From Aldersonia kunmingensis (lineage in GTDB: Bacteria; Actinomycetota; Actinomycetes; Mycobacteriales; Mycobacteriaceae), in the NCBI RefSeq assembly GCF_001646865.1, contig NZ_LRRB01000223.1:1-44710 (forward strand): a stretch of DNA of 44,710 nt. The letters run 5' to 3'. Both the position numbers and the translations under genes were made by a program. The notes beneath the pieces are model-generated. The model was not told the origin of the DNA. It searched no databases and saw only the letters and a list, made by a program, of their open reading frames with translations. Within the stretch, counting starts at the first letter, position 1, and every line of letters begins with the position of its first letter. Of the stretch, positions 32,584-41,430 are shown one piece after another.

Positions 32584-33585
32584 TCAGTCGTGGTCCCGGC
32601 TGTGCAGGATTGCCGCGGCCGTGGCCGCGATCGTCCGGTCGCCGTCGTCCGTCAGCACGACCAGTGCCGCCTGTGCTGCTGGTCCCGGAATCTCCGCCAA
32701 CGCTTGCGTGATCCGCAGGCGCACAGCCGGGTCCGCCGCGCCGCCGAGTCGGTCGGTTAGGGCGCCGACGATGTCCTCGCCGGTGGTGGCGACCTCGGTG
32801 AGCAGTCCCAAGGCCTCGGCCGCCTCGACGTCGCGTTGCCCCTCGACGACCAGCTCGAGCAGGGCAGGCACGGCGTCGGCGCTGCCCCGCGCGCCGAGGG
32901 CGAGGGCGGCTCGCCCGCGGACGGTGGCGTCGTCGTCGTCGAGCGCTTGCCGCAGCAGCGTCGTCGCCTCCGCCGCGGGCACCTTCGCAATCGCGGACGT
33001 CGCCCGGAGCCGGACGATGGCGTCGTCCGACTCCAGGCCTGCGGCCAGCTCCGCGAGCCCGCGCCCGGCCGCGCGGGCCAGCGACCACTGCAGAGCCCCT
33101 GCCACGTTGAGGTTGTCCTCGGCGAGGGCCGCCGCAGCCAGCGTCGGCCCGGGCAGCGCCGCACTCCCGTCGGCGGTGAGCACGGCCTGCTGACGTCTGC
33201 CAGAGGAATCGGACTCGAGCGCCCGCAGCAGCGGGACGATGCTCAGGACGTCGCCCCACTGCGCGGGAGCCGCCGCGTCGACCCGCTCGAGTTTGGTGAG
33301 CAGTTCCTCCTCGGCGGCGATCCGCGCCCGCGTGTGCCGGATGAGCTCGCTCACCAAATCGGCCGGTGCGAATCCGGGTTCGTCCAGTGCCCGCTTCGCG
33401 TCGGCCAGAGACAGGCCGAGGGTCCGAAGGCTCTCGACGTGGAAGAGCCGCCGGATGTCGTCGGGGGAGTACTCGCGGTAACCGCCCGAGCTTCGGCCGG
33501 TCGGCTCCACCAGTCCCAGCGCGTCGTAATGCCGCAGCATTCGGGTGCTGACGCCGGACAGTCGCGCGACCTCACCGATCAACAT
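32584..33585 (-). CDS. MerR-family regulator fused to HEAT-like repeats
   Basis: 333 residues. The N-terminal 70 residues are a MerR winged-helix domain (MLIGEVARLSGVSTRMLRHY, GGYREYSPDDIRRLFHVESL) followed by a coiled coil (about 75-120). Instead of a short effector pocket, residues about 150-330 consist of HEAT/Armadillo-like helical repeats, for example SDDAIVRLRATSAIAKVPAAE and DDDDATVRGRAALALGARGS. ATG 33585 is chosen because it begins the MerR fold. It lies 16 nt after a HEAT-repeat protein gene and is probably autoregulated from the operator at 34287-34311. The signal sensed is unknown; the repeats suggest a protein or large ligand. Confidence 0.85.
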   Translation of the reverse strand: MLIGEVARLSGVSTRMLRHYDALGLVEPTGRSSGGYREYSPDDIRRLFHVESLRTLGLSLADAKRALDEPGFAPADLVSELIRHTRARIAAEEELLTKLERVDAAAPAQWGDVLSIVPLLRALESDSSGRRQQAVLTADGSAALPGPTLAAAALAEDNLNVAGALQWSLARAAGRGLAELAAGLESDDAIVRLRATSAIAKVPAAEATTLLRQALDDDDATVRGRAALALGARGSADAVPALLELVVEGQRDVEAAEALGLLTEVATTGEDIVGALTDRLGGAADPAVRLRITQALAEIPGPAAQAALVVLTDDGDRTIAATAAAILHSRDHD

Positions 33586-33601
33586 CCGCGGACCTCTTTC
33601 G

Positions 33602-34255
33602 TCACGATTCGCGGCCGACCGCGACCCGCTTCGCCATCTCGACCGCCATCGAGAAACCGCTGTCGGGGTCACGGTGGAGCTGCTCGGTGGCCTCGGCGTG
33701 CGCCCGCACGCGCGGATCGTTGCTCGCCCGGGCGGTCTCCAGAACGGGCAGGACGGCGTCGCCGAGACCCACCAGCGTGCGGCTCAGGCTCAGCATCGTG
33801 TCCCGGTCGCCGCGCCCGAGCGCCGACGCGAGATCGGTTGCGAGCGTGGCCTCGTGGCCCGTCGGGACGAGGACGAGGGCGGCCCGCCACGCGCTGCGGG
33901 CGACCTCGTCGTGCGCGTCGTGCAGCAGCGCCGACACCGCCGGCCAGGCCGCTCCGTCCCCGATCTTCGACAGGGTGTGCAGCGCCTGGCTGCGCGCCTG
34001 CGGGATGTTCGAGCCGAGCTCCACGATCAGCCGCGGCACCGTGATCTCGGCGGGCAGGCGAACCAGCGCCCACGTCAGCATGTCCCGGACGAAGAAGTCC
34101 GGCTCGACCGCACACCGGGCGACCAGGGCTTCGACGAGGTTCGGATCTCCAATGGTCCCTGCGGAGAGCGCCGCCCGCAGTCGCACGGAGGACTGGGCCC
34201 CGGTCAGGGCGTCGACGAGGCGAGCATCCGGCTCGCCGTGGTGGGTCGTGTACAT
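33602..34255 (-). CDS. HEAT-repeat protein co-transcribed with the MerR-HEAT regulator
   Basis: 217 residues made almost entirely of HEAT-like helical repeats (GAQSSVRLRAALSAGTIGDP, ARSQALHTLSKIGDG, HDEVARSAWRAALVLVPTG). No catalytic motif is visible. It may bind the regulator, whose C-terminal half has repeats of the same kind, or bind a common ligand. ATG 34255 is preceded by GAAGGAGGT; the longer frame upstream would run through the MerR operator. Confidence 0.75.
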   Translation of the reverse strand: MYTTHHGEPDARLVDALTGAQSSVRLRAALSAGTIGDPNLVEALVARCAVEPDFFVRDMLTWALVRLPAEITVPRLIVELGSNIPQARSQALHTLSKIGDGAAWPAVSALLHDAHDEVARSAWRAALVLVPTGHEATLATDLASALGRGDRDTMLSLSRTLVGLGDAVLPVLETARASNDPRVRAHAEATEQLHRDPDSGFSMAVEMAKRVAVGRES

Positions 34256-34286
34256 GACAACCACCTCCTTCGCCGACAACTCCACT

Positions 34287-34311
34287 CCTTGACACTGTGT
34301 CAGGGTCAAGG
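34287..34311 (-). promoter_or_regulatory. MerR-type operator/promoter of the HEAT-MerR operon
   Basis: CCTTGAC (34287-34293) and GTCAAGG (34305-34311) form inverted arms around a second palindrome GACACTGTGTC (34291-34301). On the minus strand TTGACC is a -35, and a 19-bp spacer leads to TGGAGT as -10; an over-long spacer holding the dyad is the hallmark of MerR-regulated promoters. Confidence 0.75.
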
Positions 34312-34365
34312 TCTCGGTGTTGCGGATCACCGGTGGATGTCCGAGGGGCCTCGTATGGTCCGGTC

Positions 34366-34791
34366 ATGAGCTACGAATTTCAGGTGGTGGTGGATTCGCA
34401 GCGCCCGCACGATCAGGCGAAGTGGTGGGCGCAGACGCTCGGCTGGCAGGTCGAACCCAGCGACGAGGACATGATCCGCGGTCTCGTCGCTGCCGGACGG
34501 GCCCGTGAGGAGGACACCCAGGTCTACGACGGTGTCCTGGTGTGGCGGGTCGGCGCCGCGATCCGAGACCCCGAGCACCCCGAGCGTCCGCGGGTTCTGT
34601 TCCAGCTGGTGCCCGAGGACAAGACCGTCAAGAACCGGATGCACCTGGACGTTCGGGCCGGGGAGGACCGGCAGGCGATCGCGGACGCGCTCGTCGAACG
34701 CGGTGCCACCGTCCTGCATCACGCCGAGCAGGGGCCGTTCAAATGGATCACCCTGACGGACCCCGAGGGCAACGAGTTTTGCCTGACCTAG
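34366..34791 (+). CDS. VOC-family (glyoxalase-like) protein
   Basis: 141 residues with the vicinal oxygen chelate fold: an N-terminal EFQVVVDSQRPHDQAKWWAQ module, then NRMHLDVRAGEDRQAIADAL and the closing ITLTDPEGNEFCLT strand. This is the single-domain glyoxalase-like subgroup; metal and substrate are unknown. ATG 34366 removes a frame that would overlap the operator. It is divergent from the HEAT gene, so the same operator might affect it. Its stop lies 3 nt from the stop of the convergent epoxide hydrolase. Confidence 0.82.
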   Translation: MSYEFQVVVDSQRPHDQAKWWAQTLGWQVEPSDEDMIRGLVAAGRAREEDTQVYDGVLVWRVGAAIRDPEHPERPRVLFQLVPEDKTVKNRMHLDVRAGEDRQAIADALVERGATVLHHAEQGPFKWITLTDPEGNEFCLT

Positions 34792-34794
34792 CCG

Positions 34795-35895
34795 CTACCG
34801 GACGCTGTCGAAGAATGTTGCGACGTCGTCGACATAGAGTTCGGGCTGCTCGAATGCGGCGAAGTGACCGCCGCGCGGCATATCGGTCCAGTGGGTGATG
34901 TTGAAGCCGGCCTCGCACCAACTGCGCGGTGACTGCAGGATTTCCTTCGGGAACGACGCGATGCCGGTGGGAAGTTCGACGCGGCCCGTATTGAACGTGC
35001 GGAAGCTCTCCCAGTACAGACGTGCCGACGATGCGCCAGAAGCGGTGAGCCAGTACAGCATCACGTTGTCGAGCATTTCGTCTCGGGTCAGCGCGTTCTC
35101 GGGGTGCCCGTCGCAGTCGGTCCACGACCAGAACTTCTCGACGATCCAGGCCAGCTGGGCGACAGGGGAGTCGACCAATCCGTAGCCGATTGTCTGCGGA
35201 CGCGTGGACTGCTGTTTGGCGTAGGCGTTGTCCCACTTGCGGTAATACTTCATCCGCTCGAGCGCCCGCTTCTCGTCGTCGGTCGGATTGTCGAGCGGTC
35301 CCGGAGGAAATCCGAGGGGCATGTTCAGGTGAATCCCGGTGCAACCGCCGCCATTTCGCCCGATCTGCGCGGTGATCGAGGCGCCCCAGTCGCCACCCTG
35401 TGCGCCGTACCGCTCGTAACCCAGCCTGCCCATCAACGTGTCCCACGCCGCGGCGATCCGCTCCACGCTCCACCCGGTTCGCGTCGGTTTACCGGAGAAG
35501 CCGTAGCCCGGTAGCGATGGGCACACCACGTCGAATCCACGCTCGGTCAACGGCTCGATCACCTTGTGGAACTCGACGATCGAGCCCGGCCAGCCGTGGG
35601 TGATCAGCAGCGGAAAGGCGTCGGGCCGCGAGGACCGCTGGTGGATGAAATGGATGTCGAGCCCGTCGATTTCGGTGGTGAAGTGATCGAAGCGGTTGAG
35701 CGCCTGCTCGCGGGCGCGCCAGTCATAGGTGGTGGCCCAGTAATCGGCGAGTTCCTGGGTGTAGGCCAGGGGAATCCCCTGGCTCCAATCGTCAACGCAT
35801 TCGGCCTCCGGCCAGCGTGTCACTTCCAGCCGGATCCGCAGATCCTCGAGTTCGTCATCGGTGACTGCGATGCGGAAGGGGCTGATTCCAGACAT
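34795..35895 (-). CDS. Epoxide hydrolase, microsomal (EHN) type
   Basis: 366 residues. The N-terminal EHN lid segment (FRIAVTDDELEDLRIRLEVT) is followed by an alpha/beta hydrolase with oxyanion HGWPGS, the Asp nucleophile in QGGDWGAS and the catalytic His in RGGHFAAFEQPEL. It opens epoxides to diols by an ester intermediate. ATG 35895 is 9 codons into a longer frame and has GAGAGGATCC upstream. It follows dtd by 41 nt on the same strand. Detoxification of aromatic epoxides would suit the nearby monooxygenase, but there is no direct link. Confidence 0.88.
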   Translation of the reverse strand: MSGISPFRIAVTDDELEDLRIRLEVTRWPEAECVDDWSQGIPLAYTQELADYWATTYDWRAREQALNRFDHFTTEIDGLDIHFIHQRSSRPDAFPLLITHGWPGSIVEFHKVIEPLTERGFDVVCPSLPGYGFSGKPTRTGWSVERIAAAWDTLMGRLGYERYGAQGGDWGASITAQIGRNGGGCTGIHLNMPLGFPPGPLDNPTDDEKRALERMKYYRKWDNAYAKQQSTRPQTIGYGLVDSPVAQLAWIVEKFWSWTDCDGHPENALTRDEMLDNVMLYWLTASGASSARLYWESFRTFNTGRVELPTGIASFPKEILQSPRSWCEAGFNITHWTDMPRGGHFAAFEQPELYVDDVATFFDSVR

Positions 35896-35936
35896 GACCG
35901 GGATCCTCTCAGCAACTCGTGGCATTCAGCCACGAT

Positions 35937-36371
35937 TCAGGACTCGAGCAGGATCGTCACTGGGCCGTCGTTGACGAGGTCCACATGCATATGTGCGCCG
36001 AACTTCCCTGTTTCGACGGTGGCACCGAGCGCGCGCAGGGCATCGGCGAACGCATCGACCAGCGGTTCGGCTACCGGACCCGGCGCGGCCTTCGACCACG
36101 AGGGCCGCCGGCCCTTCGCGGTGTCGGCGTAGAGCGTGAACTGGCTGACCACAAGGATCGGCGCGTTCACGTCCGAGGCCGACCGTTCCCCCTCGAGGAT
36201 GCGAAGCGACCACAACTTGTTCGCCAGTCCCGCGGCGATCTGCGGCGTATCGGAATGTGTGGCGCCCACGAGTGCGAGCAGGCCCTGGCCGGGTTCCGGA
36301 GAGATCGCTCCGACCACCTCGCCAGCTACGGTGACGGACGCCTTCGCGACGCGCTGCACGAGAACTCGCAT
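35937..36371 (-). CDS. dtd: D-aminoacyl-tRNA deacylase
   Basis: 144 residues. [15 protein letters not shown] at the start, [17 protein letters not shown] and the C-terminal [11 protein letters not shown] are the signature motifs; the SQFTL and NxGPVT loops form the active site. It hydrolyses D-aminoacyl-tRNA and so prevents incorporation of D-amino acids. ATG 36371. It is divergent from the LLM oxidoreductase with 72 bp between the genes. Confidence 0.95.
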   Translation of the reverse strand: MRVLVQRVAKASVTVAGEVVGAISPEPGQGLLALVGATHSDTPQIAAGLANKLWSLRILEGERSASDVNAPILVVSQFTLYADTAKGRRPSWSKAAPGPVAEPLVDAFADALRALGATVETGKFGAHMHVDLVNDGPVTILLES

Positions 36372-36443
36372 GGTGGTCGATCGTGCCATGTACGCTGCCG
36401 CCCACGCGGGAATCATTCGGTGTAGCAAGGAGTTGCGCACGGC

Positions 36444-37292
36444 ATGGGCGATCACGGCTTGGGACAGTTCGGTGTGTGGCGCGGCGGAACACGCAGTGTG
36501 ACTCCGGAGAACGCGGTGGAGATCGAGCAGCTCGGCTATGGCGCGATCTGGATCGGCAGCTCGCGGAAACCGTCGCTGAAGTTCGTCGAGCCGTTGCTCG
36601 AGGCGACCAGCACCATCACCGTCGCGACCGGCATCGCGGATGTCTGGAGTAATCCGCCCAAGGAACTCGCCGCCTCGTTCCATCGCGTCGAGCAGCACTT
36701 CCCGGGCCGGTTTCTGCTCGGCATCGGTATCGGGCATCCCGAGGCGAGCCAGGACTACACCAAGCCGTTCCAGACGCTCGTCGACTATCTGGACGTGCTC
36801 GATGGCGAGGGTGTGCCGAAGGAGCGTCTCGCGCTCGCCGCGCTGGGCCCGCGCGTGTTGAAACTGTCGGCGGATCGCACCGCAGGCGCGCACCCCTATC
36901 TCACCTCGCCCGAGCACACCCGCTTCGCGCGCGAAATCCTCGGACCGGACGCACTGCTCGCCCCCGAACAGAAGGTCGTCCTCGACACCGATTCGGAAAG
37001 CGCCCGCGCGGTCGGCCGCGAAACTGCGGAGATATACCTGCAGCTGAAGAACTACCGCGCGAACCTGAACCGGCTCGGTTACGCCGATGCCGATATCGAC
37101 AACGGCGGCAGTGACGCGCTGATCGACGCCCTGGTCGTGCACGGTGATGCGGCGGCGGTCGCTGCCGGCCTACGCGCGCACGTCGACGCCGGCGCCGACC
37201 ACGTCTGCATTCAGGTGCTGCCGATGTTCGACGACGCGATGCCCGCGCTGCGGGTGCTCGCCAAGGAACTGGGGCTATCCGCGCCCCGCTGA
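36444..37292 (+). CDS. LLM-class (F420-dependent type) oxidoreductase
   Basis: 282 residues of the luciferase-like monooxygenase superfamily: a TIM-barrel start ([20 protein letters not shown]), [30 protein letters not shown] and [21 protein letters not shown]. The last motifs are typical of the F420-binding subfamily found in actinobacteria. The substrate is unknown. ATG 36444 has AGGAG about 11 nt upstream. The next gene, infA, belongs to a separate unit with its own promoter. Confidence 0.85.
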   Translation: MGDHGLGQFGVWRGGTRSVTPENAVEIEQLGYGAIWIGSSRKPSLKFVEPLLEATSTITVATGIADVWSNPPKELAASFHRVEQHFPGRFLLGIGIGHPEASQDYTKPFQTLVDYLDVLDGEGVPKERLALAALGPRVLKLSADRTAGAHPYLTSPEHTRFAREILGPDALLAPEQKVVLDTDSESARAVGRETAEIYLQLKNYRANLNRLGYADADIDNGGSDALIDALVVHGDAAAVAAGLRAHVDAGADHVCIQVLPMFDDAMPALRVLAKELGLSAPR

Positions 37293-37351
37293 TCGCGGTG
37301 AACGTCAATCCGGAGTTTGTGGTCGCTCCGCAGGCTCCGCTCCGGGCCCAT

Positions 37352-37380
37352 TTGGCCTGGTGGGCAACCTTCGGTAGACT
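37352..37380 (+). promoter_or_regulatory. Promoter of the infA unit
   Basis: TTGGCC (37352-37357), 17-bp spacer, TAGACT (37375-37380), followed by CGGCTAACGG. The third member of a set with the rplN and rpsH promoters. A leader of about 160 nt separates it from infA; GGCCTTGAGGCC near its end can fold. Confidence 0.7.
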
Positions 37381-37545
37381 CGGCTAACGGTGCGCTCTGC
37401 GTGCCGGTTGTCTGCGTGCCCGGACCTGCCGCGAGTTATCTCGACGGAACCGAACGAGCGCGAAGGGTGCCGGTGGCCAGTCCGCACCACGGTAACCGAC
37501 GGTGTGAACTAGCAACCAGGCCTTGAGGCCGGGATCGCGGAGGAT

Positions 37546-37767
37546 ATGGCGAAGAAAGACGGGGCCATCGAGGTCGAGGGGCGGGTTGTCGAACCGCTGC
37601 CCAATGCGATGTTTCGCATCGAGCTCGAGAATGGTCACAAGGTTCTCGCGCACATCAGCGGGAAGATGCGGCAGCACTACATCCGCATCCTTCCGGAAGA
37701 CCGTGTGGTCGTTGAGCTTTCGCCCTACGACCTGTCGCGGGGTCGCATCGTCTACCGCTACAAGTAA
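37546..37767 (+). CDS. infA: Translation initiation factor IF-1
   Basis: 73 residues, the single OB-fold factor that binds the ribosomal A site during initiation. [39 protein letters not shown] and RGRIVYRYK are diagnostic. It is the first gene of the alpha-type unit infA-rpmJ-rpsM-rpsK-rpsD-rpoA-rplQ. Confidence 0.98.
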
Positions 37768-37771
37768 GACC

Positions 37772-37795
37772 TACCCGGCCGGTCCTGGCCGGGTA
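37772..37795 (+). other. Intercistronic hairpin between infA and rpmJ
   Basis: Perfect 9-bp stem TACCCGGCC/GGCCGGGTA with a 6-nt loop, 4 nt after the infA stop. No T-run follows, so it more likely acts as a processing or stability element or partial terminator than as a full stop. Confidence 0.55.
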
Positions 37796-37842
37796 CAAGT
37801 CTGCCCGCATCAGTGGGCCGACCGAAGAGAGATTGGACGGAC

Positions 37843-37956
37843 GTGAAGGTTCAGCCGAGCGTCAAGCCGATCTGCGAAAAGTGCAAGGTGATCCGCCGCA
37901 ACGGTCGGGTCATGGTGATCTGCGACAACCTGCGTCACAAGCAGCGCCAGGGCTGA
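37843..37956 (+). CDS. rpmJ: 50S ribosomal protein L36, zinc type
   Basis: 37 residues translated directly: [20 protein letters not shown], then a second half ending [12 protein letters not shown]11, C14, C27 and H32 form the zinc site of the C+ form. The start is GTG 37843. Normal length and place after infA. Confidence 0.97.
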   Translation: MKVQPSVKPICEKCKVIRRNGRVMVICDNLRHKQRQG

Positions 37957-38073
37957 CGCCCTTCAGCTGAAGCAGGCGTCAACGCCAGAACGCCACGCAC
38001 CGATCGACGATCGGATTGGCAGTCGAAAAGAAGACCTCCCAGCACCAGCCGCCGCATACGAGCGACGGCCTAC

Positions 38074-38093
38074 CCCCGGCACGGAGGCCGGGG
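38074..38093 (+). other. Hairpin in the rpmJ-rpsM intergenic leader
   Basis: CCCCGGC (38074-38080)/GCCGGGG (38087-38093) in the 196-nt gap before rpsM. The gap has no ORF of note. It could be a leader for S4- or S13-type feedback or an RNA-processing site; nothing decisive was seen. Confidence 0.4.
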
Positions 38094-38152
38094 CCCCGAC
38101 AGACGTGGGGATGGACAGGGAGCAGACCTCCGACAAGTGAAGGAATCGCCAC

Positions 38153-38523
<371 letters not shown>

Positions 38524-38524
<1 letters not shown>

Positions 38525-38937
38525 TGCCTCCGAAGTCACGTACCAGCGGTCCGAAGAAGACCCAGAAGTCGCGTCGTAGGGAAAAGAAGAACATCCCGCA
38601 CGGCAACGCGCACATCAAGAGCACGTTCAACAACACGATCGTGTCGATCACCGACCCGAACGGCAACGTCATCTCGTGGGCGTCGTCCGGTCACGTCGGT
38701 TTCAAGGGCTCGCGCAAGTCGACTCCGTTCGCCGCGCAGCTCGCCGCCGAGAACGCTGCCCGCAAGGCGCAGGAGCACGGCGTCAAGAAGGTCGACGTTT
38801 TCGTGAAGGGTCCCGGCTCCGGCCGCGAGACCGCGATCCGTTCGCTGCAGGCTGCAGGGCTCGAGGTCGGCACCATCTCCGATGTCACTCCTCAGCCCCA
38901 CAACGGCTGCCGTCCGCCCAAGCGGCGTCGGGTCTAG
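38524..38937 (+). CDS. rpsK: 30S ribosomal protein S11
   Basis: 137 residues. The basic N-terminus ([20 protein letters not shown]) is followed by [40 protein letters not shown] and [18 protein letters not shown], all conserved. S11 forms part of the platform near the mRNA exit. Confidence 0.98.
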
Positions 38938-38957
38938 CGGGAAGGAAGGTTTAGAAA

Positions 38958-39563
38958 ATGGCTCGTTATACCGGACCCATCACCCGCAAGTCGCGTCGTC
39001 TGCGTGTTGACCTCGTTGGAGGCGACCAGGCGTTCGAGCGTCGTCCCTACCCGCCCGGCCAGCACGGCCGCGCGCGGATCAAGGAGAGCGAGTACCTGCT
39101 CCAGCTGCAGGAGAAGCAGAAGGCTCGCTTCACCTACGGCGTCATGGAGAAGCAGTTCTCGCGCTACTACAAGGAAGCCAACCGGCTCAAGGGCAAGACC
39201 GGCGAGAACCTGCTGGTCCTGCTCGAGACCCGTCTCGACAACGTCGTGTACCGCGCCGGCCTGGCGCGCACCCGTCGTCAGGCTCGCCAGCTGGTCAGCC
39301 ATGGCCACTTCCTGGTGAACAACAAGAAGGTCAACGTCCCCAGCTACCGCGTCTCCCAGTACGACATCATCGATGTCAAGGAGAAGTCGCTGCCGACGCT
39401 GCCCTTCCAGGTTGCTCGCGAGACCGTCGGCGATCGCCCGGTTCCGGGCTGGCTGCAGGTCATCCCCGGCCGGCTGCGGATCCTGGTTCACCAGGCGCCG
39501 GAGCGCGCGCAGATCGATGTCCCGCTGCAGGAACAGCTGATCGTCGAGTACTACTCGAAGTAA
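38958..39563 (+). CDS. rpsD: 30S ribosomal protein S4
   Basis: 201 residues, the form without the N-terminal zinc cysteines. ARYTGPITRKSRRL and the S4 RNA-binding domain (LDNVVYRAGLARTRRQARQL, HGHFLVNNKKV-like HFLVNNKKVNVPS) are clear. S4 nucleates 16S rRNA folding and in many bacteria controls the alpha operon; a strong hairpin follows before rpoA. Confidence 0.98.
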   Translation: MARYTGPITRKSRRLRVDLVGGDQAFERRPYPPGQHGRARIKESEYLLQLQEKQKARFTYGVMEKQFSRYYKEANRLKGKTGENLLVLLETRLDNVVYRAGLARTRRQARQLVSHGHFLVNNKKVNVPSYRVSQYDIIDVKEKSLPTLPFQVARETVGDRPVPGWLQVIPGRLRILVHQAPERAQIDVPLQEQLIVEYYSK

Positions 39564-39575
39564 GCGTCATGCGCA

Positions 39576-39610
39576 GGTGAGGGCGCACCCGCCCCGGGTG
39601 CGCACTCACC
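39576..39610 (+). other. Strong hairpin between rpsD and rpoA
   Basis: 15-base arms GGTGAGGGCGCACCC (39576-39590) and GGGTGCGCACTCACC (39596-39610) pair with one mismatch around GCCCC. There is no T-tract. It could attenuate transcription or mark RNA processing so that rpoA is set apart from the ribosomal genes. Confidence 0.6.
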
Positions 39611-39663
39611 GAAATCCACACGTGGGCGTCAAATAGTGGGCGTCCGTAGAGGAAGAAGAAACA

Positions 39664-40728
39664 ATGCTCATTTCGCAGCGACCGACTCTCACCGAAGAGG
39701 TCCTGGCCGACAACCGCTCGAAGTTCGTTATCGAGCCCCTCGAGCCGGGCTTCGGCTACACCCTGGGCAACTCGCTCCGGCGCACCCTGCTGTCGTCCAT
39801 CCCCGGCGCGGCGGTGACCAGCATCCGCATCGACGGCGTGCTGCACGAGTTCACCACCGTTCCCGGCGTGAAGGAAGATGTCACCGACATCATCCTGAAC
39901 TTGAAGGGCCTCGTCGTCTCCTCCGAGGAGGACGAGCCCGTCACGATGTACGTGCGCAAGCAGGGCCCGGGCACCGTCACCGCGGCTGACATCGTTCCGC
40001 CGGCCGGCGTCACGGTGCACAACCCGGATATGCACATCGCGACCCTGAACGACAAGGGCAAGCTCGAGATCGAGCTCGTCGTCGAGCGCGGCCGCGGCTA
40101 TGTGCCGGCGGTGCAGAACAAGGCCACTGGCGCCGAGATCGGCCGGATCCCGGTCGACTCGATCTACTCGCCGGTGCTCAAGGTGACCTACAAGGTTGAG
40201 GCGACTCGTGTTGAGCAGCGCACCGACTTCGACAAGCTGATCCTCGACGTCGAGACCAAGAACTCCATCACCTCCCGGGACGCGCTGGCTTCGGCCGGCA
40301 AGACCCTGGTGGAGCTGTTCGGTCTCGCCCGCGAACTCAACATCGAGGCCGAGGGCATCGAGATCGGGCCGTCGCCGGCCGAGGCCGACCACATCGCGTC
40401 GTTCGGCCTGCCGATCGAGGATCTCGACCTGACCGTTCGTTCCTACAACTGCCTCAAGCGCGAGGGCGTGCACACCGTCGGTGAGCTCGTCGCGCGCACG
40501 GAGTCCGATCTGCTGGACATCCGCAACTTCGGGCAGAAGTCGATCGACGAGGTCAAGGTCAAGCTGCATTCGCTGGGCCTCGCGCTCAAGGACAGCCCGG
40601 CTTCGTTCGATCCGTCGAGTGTTGCCGGCTACGACGCTGCCACCGGTACCTGGAGTGACACCGACGGCGGTGCGTTCAGCGAGGCCGACGGTAGCGACCA
40701 GGATTACGCCGAGACCGAGCAGCTCTGA
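39664..40728 (+). CDS. rpoA: DNA-directed RNA polymerase subunit alpha
   Basis: 354 residues. The N-terminal assembly domain ([36 protein letters not shown]) and the C-terminal domain ([37 protein letters not shown]), which contacts UP elements and activators, are complete. The tail is acidic and Ser/Asp-rich. ATG 39664 is preceded by GAGGAAGAAG. It is in its usual place between rpsD and rplQ. Confidence 0.98.
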   Translation: MLISQRPTLTEEVLADNRSKFVIEPLEPGFGYTLGNSLRRTLLSSIPGAAVTSIRIDGVLHEFTTVPGVKEDVTDIILNLKGLVVSSEEDEPVTMYVRKQGPGTVTAADIVPPAGVTVHNPDMHIATLNDKGKLEIELVVERGRGYVPAVQNKATGAEIGRIPVDSIYSPVLKVTYKVEATRVEQRTDFDKLILDVETKNSITSRDALASAGKTLVELFGLARELNIEAEGIEIGPSPAEADHIASFGLPIEDLDLTVRSYNCLKREGVHTVGELVARTESDLLDIRNFGQKSIDEVKVKLHSLGLALKDSPASFDPSSVAGYDAATGTWSDTDGGAFSEADGSDQDYAETEQL

Positions 40729-40769
40729 GCCACCGCGCGCTGCTGGGTCCCTGACAGGAGAAACAAACA

Positions 40770-41351
40770 ATGCCCAAGCCCACCAAGGGTGCCCGCCTCG
40801 GCGGGTCGGCCAGCCACCAGAAGGCGATCCTGGCGAATCTCGCCACCGCCCTCTTCGAGCACGGCCGGATCACCACCACGGAGACCAAGGCCAAGCGTCT
40901 TCGCCCGTACGCGGAGAAGCTCGTCACCCACGCCAAGGCCGGCACCCTCGCGCATCGTCGCGAGGTGCTGAAGGTCATCCGCAACAAGGATGTCGTGCAC
41001 ACCCTGTTCGCGGAGATCGGTCCGTCCTTCGCCGATCGCGATGGCGGCTACACCCGCATCATCAAGACGGTGCCCCGCAAGGGTGACAACGCGCCGATGG
41101 CGATCATCGAGCTCGTTCGTGAGAAGACCGCGAGCTCGGAGGCGTCCCGCGCCACCCGCGCTGCGGCTTCGAAGAAGGCCGCTGCCGCCGAGGCCGCTGC
41201 CGACGAGAACGTCGTCGCCGAGGTTGAGGCCGAGGCCACCGAGGCCGAGGTCGCCAACGCGGACGCGGTCGCCGAGGCCGTGACCGACGAGTCGAGCACC
41301 GTCGCCGCAGCCGAGGTCGCCGACGAGGCCAAGGACTCCAAAGAGTCCTGA
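40770..41351 (+). CDS. rplQ: 50S ribosomal protein L17 with long Ala/Glu C-terminal tail
   Basis: 193 residues. The first 115 are normal L17 ([52 protein letters not shown]). The remaining 75 or so are a low-complexity tail of Ala, Glu, Val and Asp. E. coli L17 has 127 residues; extended acidic tails are usual in mycobacteria and relatives. The tail is likely disordered; its role is not known. Confidence 0.97.
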   Translation: MPKPTKGARLGGSASHQKAILANLATALFEHGRITTTETKAKRLRPYAEKLVTHAKAGTLAHRREVLKVIRNKDVVHTLFAEIGPSFADRDGGYTRIIKTVPRKGDNAPMAIIELVREKTASSEASRATRAAASKKAAAAEAAADENVVAEVEAEATEAEVANADAVAEAVTDESSTVAAAEVADEAKDSKES

Positions 41352-41367
41352 CGTGGCACTAGCTGAT

Positions 41368-41400
41368 GGGCCCGCCGTTCCCTCCGGGGACGGCGGGCCC
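41368..41400 (+). terminator. Hairpin terminator after rplQ
   Basis: A perfect 11-bp stem GGGCCCGCCGT (41368-41378)/ACGGCGGGCCC (41390-41400), 11-nt loop, 16 bp after the rplQ stop. It is followed by GTTCCATTCC rather than a T-run. It would lie inside truA if that gene began at GTG 41353, an argument for a later truA start. Confidence 0.65.
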
Positions 41401-41430
41401 GTTCCATTCCAGGAGGGTCGCGCGGCGCCG

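Noticed and set aside
41353-41430. GTG 41353 as the truA start
   Set aside because: Would include the rplQ terminator hairpin in the coding sequence and give an atypical N-terminus.
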